A DNA stretch of 64,000 bases from Calidifontibacillus erzurumensis (GTDB lineage Bacteria > Bacillota > Bacilli > Bacillales > Bacillaceae_J): assembly GCF_013303125.1 (NCBI RefSeq), contig NZ_JABTTE010000020.1, forward strand, positions 1 to 64,000, given 5' to 3'. Below the pieces are notes generated by a model. It ran no database searches. It was not told where the DNA came from and worked only from the letters and a program-made list of their open reading frames with translations. Below, in pieces: positions 1-8,709 of this stretch. The position numbers were made by a program, and so were the translations under genes. The first letter of the stretch is position 1; each line of letters opens with the position of its first letter.

Positions 1-329
1 TGCGGTGCCTGACCCCTCTCCTGCACCGTCTCCGGCACCATCTACCATGCGGTGCCTGACCCCTCTGGTGTACCGTCTCCGACACCATCTACCGTGCGGT
101 GCCTGACCCCTCTGGTGTACCGTCTCCGACACCATCTACCGTGCGGTGCCTGACCCCTCTCCTGCACCATCTCCGGCACCATCTACCATGCGGTGCCTGA
201 CCCCTCTCCTGCACCGTCTCCGGCACCATCTACCATGCGGTGCCTGACCCCTCTCCTGCACCGTCTCCGGCACCATCTACCATCCGGTGCCTGACCCCTC
301 TCCGGTACCATCTCCGGCTTTTATTTTTC
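1..329. repeat. GC-rich 47-bp tandem repeat, about 7 copies
   Basis: Units beginning TGCGGTGCCTGACCCC start at 1, 48, 95, 142, 189, 236 and 283, so the period is exactly 47 bp with a few substitutions per unit. Each unit contains GGTGCC and GGCACC halves that could pair. The array is far richer in G+C than its surroundings and ends on the stop codon of the TetR gene. There are no unique spacers, so it is not a CRISPR. A degenerate relative lies at 6055-6263. The left edge is cut by the window. Confidence 0.95.
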
Positions 330-929
330 ATTTTGAATGCTAACAATGATTGGGCGGAGGAATTTTTGGCTTTCTTCTATGAGGTCGAAATTTTCATCAT
401 TAAAGATTAACCAGTCATATAAAGTGCCGCGCATACAGCGTGTAATGAGCATCGTTATTTCTTTAACAGAAAAATGATTGGTGAACTCTCCTTTTTCTTG
501 TCCTTCTTGAACAATGGAATGAATAATCTTGAAGAGCTTGCGATCAGTGTTTGACAATGTTTTTGGCTGGTTTGGAATTAAGGCGCTCATATAAACGGTT
601 CTCAATAAATCTCTTCCTAAATCATCTCTTAAATAAAGCATTTGAGATTTTACCAAATTCATAATTTTTTCGCTGCATTTCATATCTTTTGGCAATGTTT
701 CAATAAAATTTTCGTAAAAATCATCAATCTCCTTAAATTTCTCTAAGAAGATTTCATATTTGGAATTAAAGTGCACATAAAAGGCACCTTTTGATGTATT
801 TGATGCACTGACAATCTCATCCACAGTCACTTGGTCAAAACCTTTTTTACTAAAAAGCTCTAAAGCAACTTCTAAAATTCTCTTCTTTGTTTGCTGGGCT
901 TTCACTTGCCTTGGTGTCAACGATGTCAT
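321..929 (-). CDS. TetR/AcrR family transcriptional regulator
   Basis: A 202-residue protein of normal TetR length. Residues about 12-60 form the N-terminal helix-turn-helix, with the family pattern (ALELFSKKGF, then TVDEIV, then SKGAFYVHF). The remainder is the all-helical ligand-binding and dimerisation domain, where no ligand can be predicted. It is divergent from the acyl-CoA ligase operon starting at 1259, the usual position of a local repressor. Inference: it senses an acyl-CoA or the acid itself and represses the operon. A candidate operator is the repeat at 1122-1160. The stop codon abuts the GC-rich repeat array. Confidence 0.9.
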   Translation of the reverse strand: MTSLTPRQVKAQQTKKRILEVALELFSKKGFDQVTVDEIVSASNTSKGAFYVHFNSKYEIFLEKFKEIDDFYENFIETLPKDMKCSEKIMNLVKSQMLYLRDDLGRDLLRTVYMSALIPNQPKTLSNTDRKLFKIIHSIVQEGQEKGEFTNHFSVKEITMLITRCMRGTLYDWLIFNDENFDLIEESQKFLRPIIVSIQNEK

Positions 930-1082
930 ATACTAGATCCTCCTTTTTCCAATATCTCATTCCCCTAGAATGCCGTATGCCCAATTAAAATCCTACGTCT
1001 CCAACGAATAAAAGCTCCATTCATTTTAAATTCAAACGAATATAGTAATCAATATTTTTTATAAAATTCTTAAATTTTTTTG

Positions 1083-1111
1083 TTGACGAAAACGTTTTAA
1101 TTACCTAAAAT
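1083..1111 (+). promoter_or_regulatory. sigma-A type promoter of the acyl-CoA ligase operon
   Basis: TTGACG at 1083-1088 and TAAAAT at 1106-1111 are separated by exactly 17 bp. The spacer holds the palindrome AAAACGTTTT, which resembles a CcpA cre core. The leader to the ATG at 1259 is about 140 nt. Confidence 0.65.
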
Positions 1112-1121
1112 GTTTTTCAAA

Positions 1122-1160
1122 GACTACAGTTTGTGACTACAGTCTGCGACTTCGGTCAGT
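1122..1160 (+). promoter_or_regulatory. three tandem 13-bp repeats just downstream of the promoter
   Basis: GACTACAGTTTGT, GACTACAGTCTGC and GACTTCGGTCAGT follow head to tail, starting about 11 bp after the -10 box. The first two also form a quasi-palindrome (GACTACAG-N7-CTACAGTC). The position fits an operator for the divergent TetR protein, but that is inference. Confidence 0.5.
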
Positions 1161-1258
1161 AAAGTAAGTTTACCATTATTTCCCTATACTTTCAATTGTA
1201 AGCGCTACATTTCTATTCATTAAAACCAATTAATTATTGAAGGAGGATTTGCAAAACT

Positions 1259-2830
1259 ATGGATATTATCGGAAAAAGAACATTGCGCGACTTATTGTAT
1301 GAGAAAACGAATATGTATCCAGAAAAAACATTTCTTCTTTTTGAAGATGTTAAGCAACAAAGATTCGAACTAACCTATCAAGAATTTGCGGACCAAGTAA
1401 ATCGTTTAAGCAATGTTTTTACCAATTTAGGTGTTAAAAAAGGACAGCATGTCACTTTACATTTGCCAAATTGCTTAGAATTTATGGTTTCGTGGTTTGC
1501 ATTGGCCAATATTGGCGCAATCATGGTGCCAACGAATATCTTATCGACTGCGGATGAAATGGAGTATATTCTAGAACATTCCGAATCTGTTCTATTGATA
1601 ACAGAAGAACAATACTTGGAAAAATTCTCAAGTATACGTGAAAAGCTTCCAAACTTGCGTGAGATCTTGCTTGCCCGCTATAGTGGAGAAACATATGCAC
1701 ACCTTGATTTAGCAAAATTAATGGCAAATGCGAATAGCGACATGCCAAATGTACCGCTGGACACGGAAGATGTTGCAGCTATGTTATACACATCTGGCAC
1801 AACATCCAAACCTAAAGGCGTACAAATCACGCATGCCAATTACATTTTTACAGGAGAATTAATGTCAAAATCGATTCGCCTAACGCCAGATGATCGGCAG
1901 CTCATTGTGCTTCCACTATTCCATGGTAATGCGCAATACTACTCAACGATGTCGGCACTTACTGTCGGTGCAAGTATCGCCATTACCGAACGGTTCAGCG
2001 CTTCAAGGTATTTTAAACAAGCGAAAAACTTCAAAGCAACCGTTGGTTCTTTATTTGCCGCACCAATTAGGATGATTTTGGCACAACAATATGACCCGGA
2101 AGATCGAAACAATGACATGAGGGTTGTATGGTTTGCTCAATCAGTTTCAGAAGAACAACTGAAAGAGTTTGAAGAAAAATTTAATGTACCTCTATTGCAA
2201 ATGTACGGAATGACAGAAACTGTTGGCGTACCACTCATGAATCCAATAGATGGAGTTCGTAAAAATATGAGCATTGGTAGACCAACCATCGGTTATGAAG
2301 TCAAAATCGTTGATGATGATGGTAATGAAGTTCCTACCGGACAGACGGGGCAAATCATTGTAAAAGGGGTTCCAGGAAGAACATTAATGAAGGGCTACTT
2401 CAAAAATCCACAAGCGACAGCTGAAACATTAATTGACGGATGGTTATACACCGGAGATAATGGTCGTCTAGGTGAGGATGGATATTTTTACTTTGTTGAT
2501 CGAAAAAAAGATATGATTAAGCGTGCTGGTGAAAATGTGGCTGCAAATGAGGTTGAAAGTGTACTCGCAGACCACCCTGGCGTTTATGAATCAGCAGTTA
2601 TCGGAGTTCCAGATGATATGCGTGATGAAGCGATTGTTGCTTATGTCATTCCGCGGGAGAACGCCAACATTTCGGAAGAAGAGCTTATTGAATATTGCCG
2701 CAATCGTTTGGCAAAATTTAAAGTTCCAAATTCAATTGTGTTTGTCAATGAATTTCCACGGACAGCCGTAGGAAAAATACAAAAACACATCATAAGGCAA
2801 ATGCATCTAGAAAAAGCAGCCACCGTGTAA
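1259..2830 (+). CDS. AMP-forming acyl-CoA ligase (class I adenylate-forming family)
   Basis: A 523-residue enzyme of the FadD/CaiC type that activates a carboxylic acid to its CoA thioester through an acyl-adenylate. Visible motifs are the P-loop-like YTSGTTSKPKGV at residues 177-188, MYGMTET, LYTGD followed by DRKKDMIKRAGENV, and the C-terminal PRTAVGKIQK containing the adenylation lysine. A GGAGG site precedes the ATG. The substrate cannot be read from sequence; the layout resembles carnitine/crotonobetaine-type and medium-chain ligases. It is the first gene of a plus-strand run with a transporter, a thiolase and an OB-fold protein, pointing to uptake, CoA activation and thiolytic cleavage of one compound. 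Confidence 0.9.
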   Translation: MDIIGKRTLRDLLYEKTNMYPEKTFLLFEDVKQQRFELTYQEFADQVNRLSNVFTNLGVKKGQHVTLHLPNCLEFMVSWFALANIGAIMVPTNILSTADEMEYILEHSESVLLITEEQYLEKFSSIREKLPNLREILLARYSGETYAHLDLAKLMANANSDMPNVPLDTEDVAAMLYTSGTTSKPKGVQITHANYIFTGELMSKSIRLTPDDRQLIVLPLFHGNAQYYSTMSALTVGASIAITERFSASRYFKQAKNFKATVGSLFAAPIRMILAQQYDPEDRNNDMRVVWFAQSVSEEQLKEFEEKFNVPLLQMYGMTETVGVPLMNPIDGVRKNMSIGRPTIGYEVKIVDDDGNEVPTGQTGQIIVKGVPGRTLMKGYFKNPQATAETLIDGWLYTGDNGRLGEDGYFYFVDRKKDMIKRAGENVAANEVESVLADHPGVYESAVIGVPDDMRDEAIVAYVIPRENANISEEELIEYCRNRLAKFKVPNSIVFVNEFPRTAVGKIQKHIIRQMHLEKAATV

Positions 2831-3128
2831 TTAAAAGATTTGAGTTTTGAAGACTATTAAATGTTGAATTACCCTTATTTCTCAATGATTAAATAGGCTG
2901 GATTCTCAAATGAAGGTCACTGGATTATGATACTAAAAATTCCTACTAATGATTGGATTGCGCAGGTCTCTTAAATGCTAATTTGCTTATGTTTCTCAAT
3001 GGTTGAATTTGTACAAAAATAGTACCTCAACATTTGGAAACAGAAAAGTGTCTATTATTTTCGGAATATATAAAATTAAACAAATTTTTCATCATCTATA
3101 AAAAACATATTAGAAAGGAGTCTATTTT

Positions 3129-4436
3129 ATGAAAAAGAGCCGTATTTTGTTTGCTAGTGTTTCTGGTTCAGTAATTGAATGGTATGACTTTTATTTATAC
3201 GGAACTGCAACAGGCTTAGTATTTTCAACCCTTTTCTTCCCTAGCTCAGATCCTGCCATTGCCCTATTGTTGGCTTTTGCAACTTTTGGGGTCGGGTATG
3301 CAGCAAGACCAATCGGCAGTATTATCTTTGGCCATTTTGGCGATAAGTTAGGCCGTAAAGCTAGTCTAATGTTGACGTTAATCGGTATGGGCGGAAGTTC
3401 CTTTTTGATTGGCTGCCTCCCTACTTATGAACAAATTGGAATTGTTGCTCCTACTTTGCTGGTGCTCTTGCGGCTTATCCAAGGGATTGCTCTAGGCGGC
3501 GAATGGGGTGGTGCCATTTTATTGGCAACTGAATATGCACCAAAAGGTTTGCGCGGACTATACGGGTCAATCCCACAGTTAGGGGTACCATTAGGTTTAG
3601 TACTCGGTTCGTTTAGTTTAACATTTATCAGCTATTTAACATCAGAAGAACAGTTTATAGCTTGGGGTTGGAGAATTCCTTTCCTATTTAGTGTGGTTCT
3701 TATCGGATTAGCTTTATGGATCCGCGGCGGAATTGAAGACACCCCTGCTTTTAAGCAACAGAAAGAAAGAGGAGAAATTGCTTCGTTCCCAATCGTAGAA
3801 ACATTCCGTGAAAATGGAAAAAGCGTATTTCACGTAATTGGATTAAAACTTGGCGACGGTTTCTTCAATGTATTTTTAATGTCATTTGTCCTTGTTTTTG
3901 CTTCAACTTATTTAGGATATTCAAAGGAAATTGCATTAACAGCCTTAACAATTGGATGTGCAACGATGATTCTTACGATTCCAATTATCGGATACTTATC
4001 TGATTTTATCGGCAGAAAATCCATTTATATTACTGGTTTAGTTTTATTGCTCTTGCTTGCCATTCCTTATTTTTCAATGGCTGGAAAAAGTCCAACATGG
4101 TTTTATATCGGGCAGGCAGTAATGCTCGGAGTTGTTTGGGCTTCCATTTTTGCAACACAAGGAACGATCTTTTCTGAGCTTTTCCCAGCGAAAGTCCGTT
4201 ATACCGGCTTATCATTTGGCTATCAAATCGCAGCTGCTATTGTCGGTTTCGGACCTATGATTTGGACGCCAATGGCAGAAAAATATGGACCATCACCAGC
4301 TGTTTTCGGAGGCTTTATGATGGCAGGACTTGCGATATCGCTTGTACTCGCACTATTTGTTCCTGATACTAGAAAAATATCAAAATATGAAGATACTATA
4401 GAAAACTATGAAAAAGGAAAAGAGCGTGTCATTTAA
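3129..4436 (+). CDS. MFS transporter, metabolite:H+ symporter (MHS) family
   Basis: A 435-residue membrane protein with about 12 hydrophobic segments. The N-terminal VIEWYDFYLYGTATGL and the loop 2-3 motif GHFGDKLGRKASL are typical of the MHS subfamily (ShiA, ProP, KgtP and citrate carriers). A GAAAGGAG site precedes the ATG. It is expected to import an organic acid or zwitterion with protons. It lies 298 bp after the ligase; that gap contains an imperfect direct repeat (about 2862-2894 and 2976-3008) and no recognisable gene. Substrate unknown; it probably supplies the neighbouring CoA ligase. Confidence 0.88.
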   Translation: MKKSRILFASVSGSVIEWYDFYLYGTATGLVFSTLFFPSSDPAIALLLAFATFGVGYAARPIGSIIFGHFGDKLGRKASLMLTLIGMGGSSFLIGCLPTYEQIGIVAPTLLVLLRLIQGIALGGEWGGAILLATEYAPKGLRGLYGSIPQLGVPLGLVLGSFSLTFISYLTSEEQFIAWGWRIPFLFSVVLIGLALWIRGGIEDTPAFKQQKERGEIASFPIVETFRENGKSVFHVIGLKLGDGFFNVFLMSFVLVFASTYLGYSKEIALTALTIGCATMILTIPIIGYLSDFIGRKSIYITGLVLLLLLAIPYFSMAGKSPTWFYIGQAVMLGVVWASIFATQGTIFSELFPAKVRYTGLSFGYQIAAAIVGFGPMIWTPMAEKYGPSPAVFGGFMMAGLAISLVLALFVPDTRKISKYEDTIENYEKGKERVI

Positions 4437-4505
4437 TGGTTTAGAAAGTTGCTATCTTGATGACCACATCAGTGCTTAAATTTTTTAAAGCGTGAGCATT
4501 TTAAT

Positions 4506-4532
4506 GGGGATCTCCACTAGTCGGAAATCCCC
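4506..4532 (+). terminator. weak hairpin between transporter and thiolase genes
   Basis: GGGGAT at 4506-4511 can pair with ATCCCC at 4527-4532. Only a short pyrimidine stretch follows, so it may be an attenuating or processing hairpin rather than a full terminator. Confidence 0.3.
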
Positions 4533-4569
4533 TTCCCTTCAGTAAAAATTTTTTAAAGGAGACAACCTT

Positions 4570-5703
4570 ATGAACAAAGTTAGTGTTGTTGGAGTAGGCA
4601 TGACTGCATTTGGAAAACATGAAGTGCCGTTAAAAACATTGCTGTTGGAGGCCTGCTTTGAAGCTTTAAAAGATGCAAATTTCCCTAGGATTGACGCTGT
4701 ATATATAGGGAATTTTATGTCTGGCTCTTTATGTAACCAAGAAATTTTAGGGGCGATTGTTGCCAATGAACTTGGTCTGGGCACTGTGCCTGCATTTAAA
4801 GTAGAAGGTGCTTGTGCATCAGGTGGAATTGCTTTTCGCCAAGGTTATTTAGCCGTAAAAAACGGCGAGTATGAAAATGTTTTAATCGCAGGCGTTGAAA
4901 AAATGAAACATACGACGACAGAAGAAACAACAAAAGCCATTAATGCTGCAATGGATAACGATTCAAATGAAAAAGTTGCAGGTTTAACGTTTCCGGGATT
5001 TTTCGGAACTGTGGCCAATCGTTATTTTTACGAAACTGGAGCAACGAAAGAACATTTAGCAATGGTTGCTCTAAAAAATCGCGAATATGCAATGAACAAC
5101 CCAAAAGCACAATTTAGGAGTCCTACTACTATTGAAGAAATCATGTCAGCTCGGATGATTACCGATCCATTAGGCTTGTTTGATTGTTCCCCTACAACGG
5201 ATGGAGCTGCTGCGGTTGTGCTTTCAAAAGGAGAAAACGGGGTTGTCGTAAGAGCTTCAGCTCAAGCAACAGGAATAACACAGATGCAGGAAATGGAAGA
5301 TTTATTAAGCTTGCCTGCTGTTAGAGAATCGGCTAGTCAAGCCTATGAAATAGCAGGTTTGGGACCTGAAGACATCGATGTGGTAGAGCTGCATGATTGT
5401 TTTTCAATGACAGAAATTCTAGCCATCGAAGAGCTAGGTTTCTTTGAAAAAGGAACTGGCTGGAAAGCTGTTGAACAAGGTCTGACAAAGCATGGTGGGA
5501 AAATCCCTGTGAATACAAGCGGCGGCCTCCTTTCAAAAGGTCATCCAATTGGAGCAACCGGGCTTGCTCAAATCATCCAGATTGTTTCACAGCTTCGCGG
5601 AAACAGCTGCAATCAAGTCGAAGGGGCTAAGATTGGGTTGGCTCAAAACTTAGGTGGAACTGGTGCTTATTCAGTCGTTCATATTTTGGAAGGAGTGAGT
5701 TGA
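4570..5703 (+). CDS. thiolase family protein, SCP2/SCPx-like
   Basis: A 377-residue thiolase-fold enzyme. The nucleophilic cysteine is Cys82 in VEGACASGG, with HDCFS (His275) and GHPIGATG (His325) as the other active-site elements. The C-terminal loop reads NLGGTG instead of the CxGxG of degradative thiolases, the pattern of SCP2-type thiolases that need a DUF35 partner. Such a partner starts immediately at the stop codon. Expected role: cleavage or condensation of a 3-oxoacyl-CoA made downstream of the ligase. AAAGGAG precedes the ATG. Substrate chain length is not determinable. Confidence 0.9.
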   Translation: MNKVSVVGVGMTAFGKHEVPLKTLLLEACFEALKDANFPRIDAVYIGNFMSGSLCNQEILGAIVANELGLGTVPAFKVEGACASGGIAFRQGYLAVKNGEYENVLIAGVEKMKHTTTEETTKAINAAMDNDSNEKVAGLTFPGFFGTVANRYFYETGATKEHLAMVALKNREYAMNNPKAQFRSPTTIEEIMSARMITDPLGLFDCSPTTDGAAAVVLSKGENGVVVRASAQATGITQMQEMEDLLSLPAVRESASQAYEIAGLGPEDIDVVELHDCFSMTEILAIEELGFFEKGTGWKAVEQGLTKHGGKIPVNTSGGLLSKGHPIGATGLAQIIQIVSQLRGNSCNQVEGAKIGLAQNLGGTGAYSVVHILEGVS

Positions 5704-6030
5704 TTGGAGAAAATTATAGTTCATGAATGTGTTCATTGTGGAAAAAAATTCGTGCAATCGAAGTGGCTTTGCCCTAAATGCCATCACACAGAATTCGAAC
5801 AGAAAAAAATTAGTGGGAGAGGCAAAGTCTATTCCTTTACAACAATTCATGTAGCTGCAAAAGAACAAGCACACCTCACCCCTTACACAGTTGCATTAGT
5901 TGATTTACAAGATGGTGTCCGAATTACCGGACGGATAAAAGAAAAGGTTAACATCAATGATGAAGTCAATTGCGTTGCAAATGAGGGGCAATTATATGTG
6001 TTTCAAAAAATTGCCCCAACAGAGGTTTGA
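5704..6030 (+). CDS. Zn-ribbon OB-fold protein (DUF35), thiolase partner
   Basis: A 108-residue protein with an N-terminal zinc ribbon (CVHCG ... CPKCH, residues about 8-26) followed by an OB fold carrying GRGKVYSFTTIHV. The TTG start directly follows the TGA of the thiolase with no gap, and the site GGAAGGAGTG lies inside the thiolase 3' end, so translation is probably coupled. Archaeal and bacterial DUF35 proteins bind SCP2-type thiolases and help pass acyl-CoA intermediates; the pairing here fits that. The stop is followed at once by the GC-rich repeat block. Confidence 0.85.
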   Translation: MEKIIVHECVHCGKKFVQSKWLCPKCHHTEFEQKKISGRGKVYSFTTIHVAAKEQAHLTPYTVALVDLQDGVRITGRIKEKVNINDEVNCVANEGQLYVFQKIAPTEV

Positions 6031-6054
6031 TCCCTGAACCCCCAGACTGCGGTT

Positions 6055-6263
6055 TTACTCCAGAGGAGTCAGGCACCTCTGCCGGCCCCTCTCCCCGCAG
6101 AGGTCATACCCCCAACTTCCACTTCTGCCGGTACTCCTCCCCAGGGGTGCCTGCCTCCTCTGGAGTACCATCTGCGGGGCGGGGTCAGACCCCTCTCCTC
6201 TACCGTCTCCGGCACCTTCTACAGGGCGGGGCCTGACCCCTCTCATGTACCGTCTCTGGCACC
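6055..6263. repeat. degenerate copies of the 47-bp GC-rich repeat
   Basis: Contains GGGGTCAGACCCCTCT and GGGCCTGACCCCTCT units with the same TACCGTCTCCGGCACC filler as the array at 1-329, plus more diverged units at its left side. It fills the whole space between the stop of the OB-fold gene (6030) and the stop of the convergent symporter gene (6280). Open frames through it are composition artefacts. Confidence 0.85.
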
Positions 6264-6279
6264 TTCTCTGGCACTTTGG

Positions 6280-7662
6280 TTATGCTTCTACGATTTCTTT
6301 TCTTGTATAAACATTTTCGTCGAATTCGCCGACGATGCGACTTGTGAGGACGCCTGTTGTCATACTTCCGCTTACGTTCAATGCTGTACGTCCCATGTCA
6401 ATAAGCGGTTCTACTGAAATTAACAAACCGACAATTTCAATTGGCAAGTTCATAACAGACAATACAATTAAGGATGCGAAAGTTGCTCCACCGCCGACGC
6501 CAGCAACACCGAAGGAACTGATCATCACAACAATTATAAGCGTAATAATAAATGACGGACTTGTTGGATCAATACCTACTGTTGGTGCTACCATCACTGC
6601 AAGCATAGCTGGATAAATGCCCGCGCATCCATTTTGGCCAATTGTTAGGCTGAATGGACCTGCAAAGTTGGCGATCCCTTCTGAAACGCCAAGATCCTTC
6701 GTTTGCGTTTTAATATTTAATGGCAAAGTTCCGGCACTGGAACGAGATGTAAAAGCAAATGTCAACGTTGGCAATGCTTTTTTCACATAATGAACCGGGC
6801 TTAACTTTGCAAATAAAATTAACAACAAATGCACAACAAACATAAGAATTAATGCCACATAAGATGCGATGACGAATGTACCTAACTTCGCAATCGCTTC
6901 ATAGTTGCTTGTTGCTGCCACTTTTGTCATCAACGCAAAAATTCCATATGGTGTTAAACGCAATACTAACGTAACGACACGCATGACAATTGAATAGATA
7001 GAATCAACTAGTTTTGCAAAAAACTCTGCACTTTCCGGCTCTTTCCTTTTCACTCCAAGATAAGCCACACCAATGAAAGCTGCAAAGATCACAACAGCAA
7101 TTGTTGATGTTGGGCGCGCTCCCGTTAAATCAGCAAACGGGTTGTTTGGAATCATTTGAAGAATTTGCTGCGGAATCGTCAAACCTTCTACTGAAACAAC
7201 TTTTTCTTGAAGTTCAGCATTCCGTGCTGCCTCCGCTTCACCTTCTGTCAACTGAACGCCATCAAGACCGAATCCAAGCGTTGACCCTATGCCGATCGCA
7301 GCTGAAATACCAGTCGTAAATAACAAAAGACCAATAACTAGAAAACTGATTTTTCCAATGTTTTTCGTAACTTTTAGACGTGTAAAAGCTCCAACAATTG
7401 AAATGAACACAAGCGGCATAACGACCATTTGCAAAAGCTTCACATAGCCGCTTCCCACAATATTAAACCAATCAATTGAAGTTGTAATTACGTCTGATTG
7501 TGTTCCATAAATTAGATGCAGAATAAAACCAAAAACAATCCCTAAACCTAATCCAGCAAAAACACGCTTTGAAAATGAGACATGTTTTTTCTGCATAAAA
7601 AATAAAGCTACTAACAACAAGAAGAAAACTGCTATATTAATAACAATAAAAACAGTGTCCAC
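6280..7662 (-). CDS. tcyP: L-cystine/dicarboxylate:cation symporter, TcyP type
   Basis: A 460-residue member of the dicarboxylate/amino acid:cation symporter family. The segment MQKKHVSFSKRVFAGLGLGIVFG, the loop GARPTSTIAVVIFAAF, TSRSSAGTLPLNIKTQ and ALNVSGSMTTG resemble Bacillus TcyP, the sodium/proton-dependent cystine uptake protein, along the whole length. I place the start at the GTG (7660-7662): it gives MDTVFIVINIAV, aligns with the TcyP N-terminus, and has GGAGG eight bases upstream; the upstream ATG overlaps that site. It is a single gene on the minus strand, converging on the OB-fold gene across the GC-rich repeat. No SAM or T-box leader was recognised upstream. Confidence 0.85.
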   Translation of the reverse strand: MDTVFIVINIAVFFLLLVALFFMQKKHVSFSKRVFAGLGLGIVFGFILHLIYGTQSDVITTSIDWFNIVGSGYVKLLQMVVMPLVFISIVGAFTRLKVTKNIGKISFLVIGLLLFTTGISAAIGIGSTLGFGLDGVQLTEGEAEAARNAELQEKVVSVEGLTIPQQILQMIPNNPFADLTGARPTSTIAVVIFAAFIGVAYLGVKRKEPESAEFFAKLVDSIYSIVMRVVTLVLRLTPYGIFALMTKVAATSNYEAIAKLGTFVIASYVALILMFVVHLLLILFAKLSPVHYVKKALPTLTFAFTSRSSAGTLPLNIKTQTKDLGVSEGIANFAGPFSLTIGQNGCAGIYPAMLAVMVAPTVGIDPTSPSFIITLIIVVMISSFGVAGVGGGATFASLIVLSVMNLPIEIVGLLISVEPLIDMGRTALNVSGSMTTGVLTSRIVGEFDENVYTRKEIVEA

Positions 7663-7848
7663 TAAAAATTCCTCCATATTTTGTTAATATTTTGTTATAT
7701 TCATATATTATAAAATATTAATCATTTAATATATAAATGTCAATTGGAATAATCGGATTTAAAAAAGATTATCTCCGGTTTTAATTTTAAATAGCCCTTT
7801 CCGCCAACAGGGAAAAATTTGCGATATAAAATAATGTAGACAGACTTC

Positions 7849-7928
7849 TTCCCACCCTTCCTTCATTTCCCACATCGGAACACGAAGGCGATGAATTCGA
7901 CTTTTCCTAAATGCTTCCCACCCTTCCC
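7849..7928. repeat. pair of CTTCCCACCCTTCC direct repeats in the tcyP upstream region
   Basis: Near-identical 16-mers occur at 7849-7864 and 7913-7928, 64 bp apart. On the minus strand the stretch gives a short frame (7759-7962) with the repeated peptide EGWE, but there is no convincing start, so I treat it as an intergenic repeat element rather than a gene. Confidence 0.5.
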
Positions 7929-8128
7929 TTATTTTTTCATATCCCAAGTCTAAAACTTGCAATTAAACAAAAAGACAAAACAATCCCGAGATATATGTGC
8001 CAAAAAATATATATAGACGGACTAAAATTAGCAAAATGTTTCGGATCTAATACAGCTATAAAAGAACAAAATTAAGAAAACAATACGTACAAGACTAGTT
8101 CGGTTAATGACAGACATAATTAAAAAAT

Positions 8129-8158
8129 TTGAATCAAATCGAACAAATGTTTTATAAT
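8129..8158 (+). promoter_or_regulatory. promoter of the DinB-fold gene
   Basis: TTGAAT at 8129-8134 and TATAAT at 8153-8158 with an 18-bp spacer, followed about 45 bp later by AGGAGG and the ATG at 8206. Confidence 0.6.
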
Positions 8159-8205
8159 AGTCCCCTAAGAAAAAATTAGAGTGAAGACAATAGGAGGTTT
8201 TAAAT

Positions 8206-8709
8206 ATGTATGTAACGATTGCGGATTTTATTAGAGAGTGGAATTGGGAAGCAATGTTCACTCAAAAAGTTTTGGAGGGTCTCACTGATGAATCATTAAA
8301 TCAAAAAGTTTACCCAGAAGGGCGTACTTTAGGAAGAATTGTTTGGCATTTAACAACAAATATTCCAGATTATTTAGCTCATTTCGGGTTAAAAATAGAT
8401 TTAGTCAAAAATGCAGAAAATGTCCCTACCTCAGCTAAAGAAATTGTAGAGACATTTAAACAAGTTAGTTCTTCTGCAGCAAAAGCCATTGAAGAACAAT
8501 GGACAGACGAAACATTGAAGGAAGTTCAAATTGCATTTGGAAGAGAAGAAACAAATGCGCAAATTTTGATGGGACTCATTAAACATATAATTCATCATCG
8601 GGGACAAGCTACAATCTTAATACGCCAAGCAGGATTAAAACCTTTTGGAGTTTATGGACCGCCAAAAGAAGATTGGATTCACATTGGTGTCGAAAACCCG
8701 CCACTTTAA
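8206..8709 (+). CDS. DinB/YfiT-fold putative metalloenzyme
   Basis: A 167-residue four-helix-bundle protein of normal DinB length. The expected metal-binding histidines are visible at VWHLTTN (about residue 49) and in IIHHRGQ (about residues 129-130). Members of this superfamily include bacillithiol S-transferases and other thiol-dependent enzymes; the specific reaction is not predictable here. It has its own promoter and a strong AGGAGG site, and stands alone between an intergenic repeat and a long gene-free stretch. Confidence 0.85.
   Translation: MYVTIADFIREWNWEAMFTQKVLEGLTDESLNQKVYPEGRTLGRIVWHLTTNIPDYLAHFGLKIDLVKNAENVPTSAKEIVETFKQVSSSAAKAIEEQWTDETLKEVQIAFGREETNAQILMGLIKHIIHHRGQATILIRQAGLKPFGVYGPPKEDWIHIGVENPPL

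Noticed and set aside
1-329. CRISPR-like periodic array
   Set aside because: Units are contiguous with no unique spacers, and no cas genes are present; it is a plain tandem repeat.
1197-1209. cre site (CcpA) TGTAAGCGCTACA before the CoA ligase
   Set aside because: One base short of a proper cre dyad; only the AAAACGTTTT in the promoter spacer is also cre-like, and neither is convincing.
6027-6246. Open frames on both strands through the GC-rich block
   Set aside because: Low-complexity repeat sequence without ribosome binding sites; frames arise from composition.
7678-8000. T-box, SAM or other riboswitch before tcyP
   Set aside because: No T-box antiterminator core or S-box conserved elements could be found; only the direct repeats stand out.
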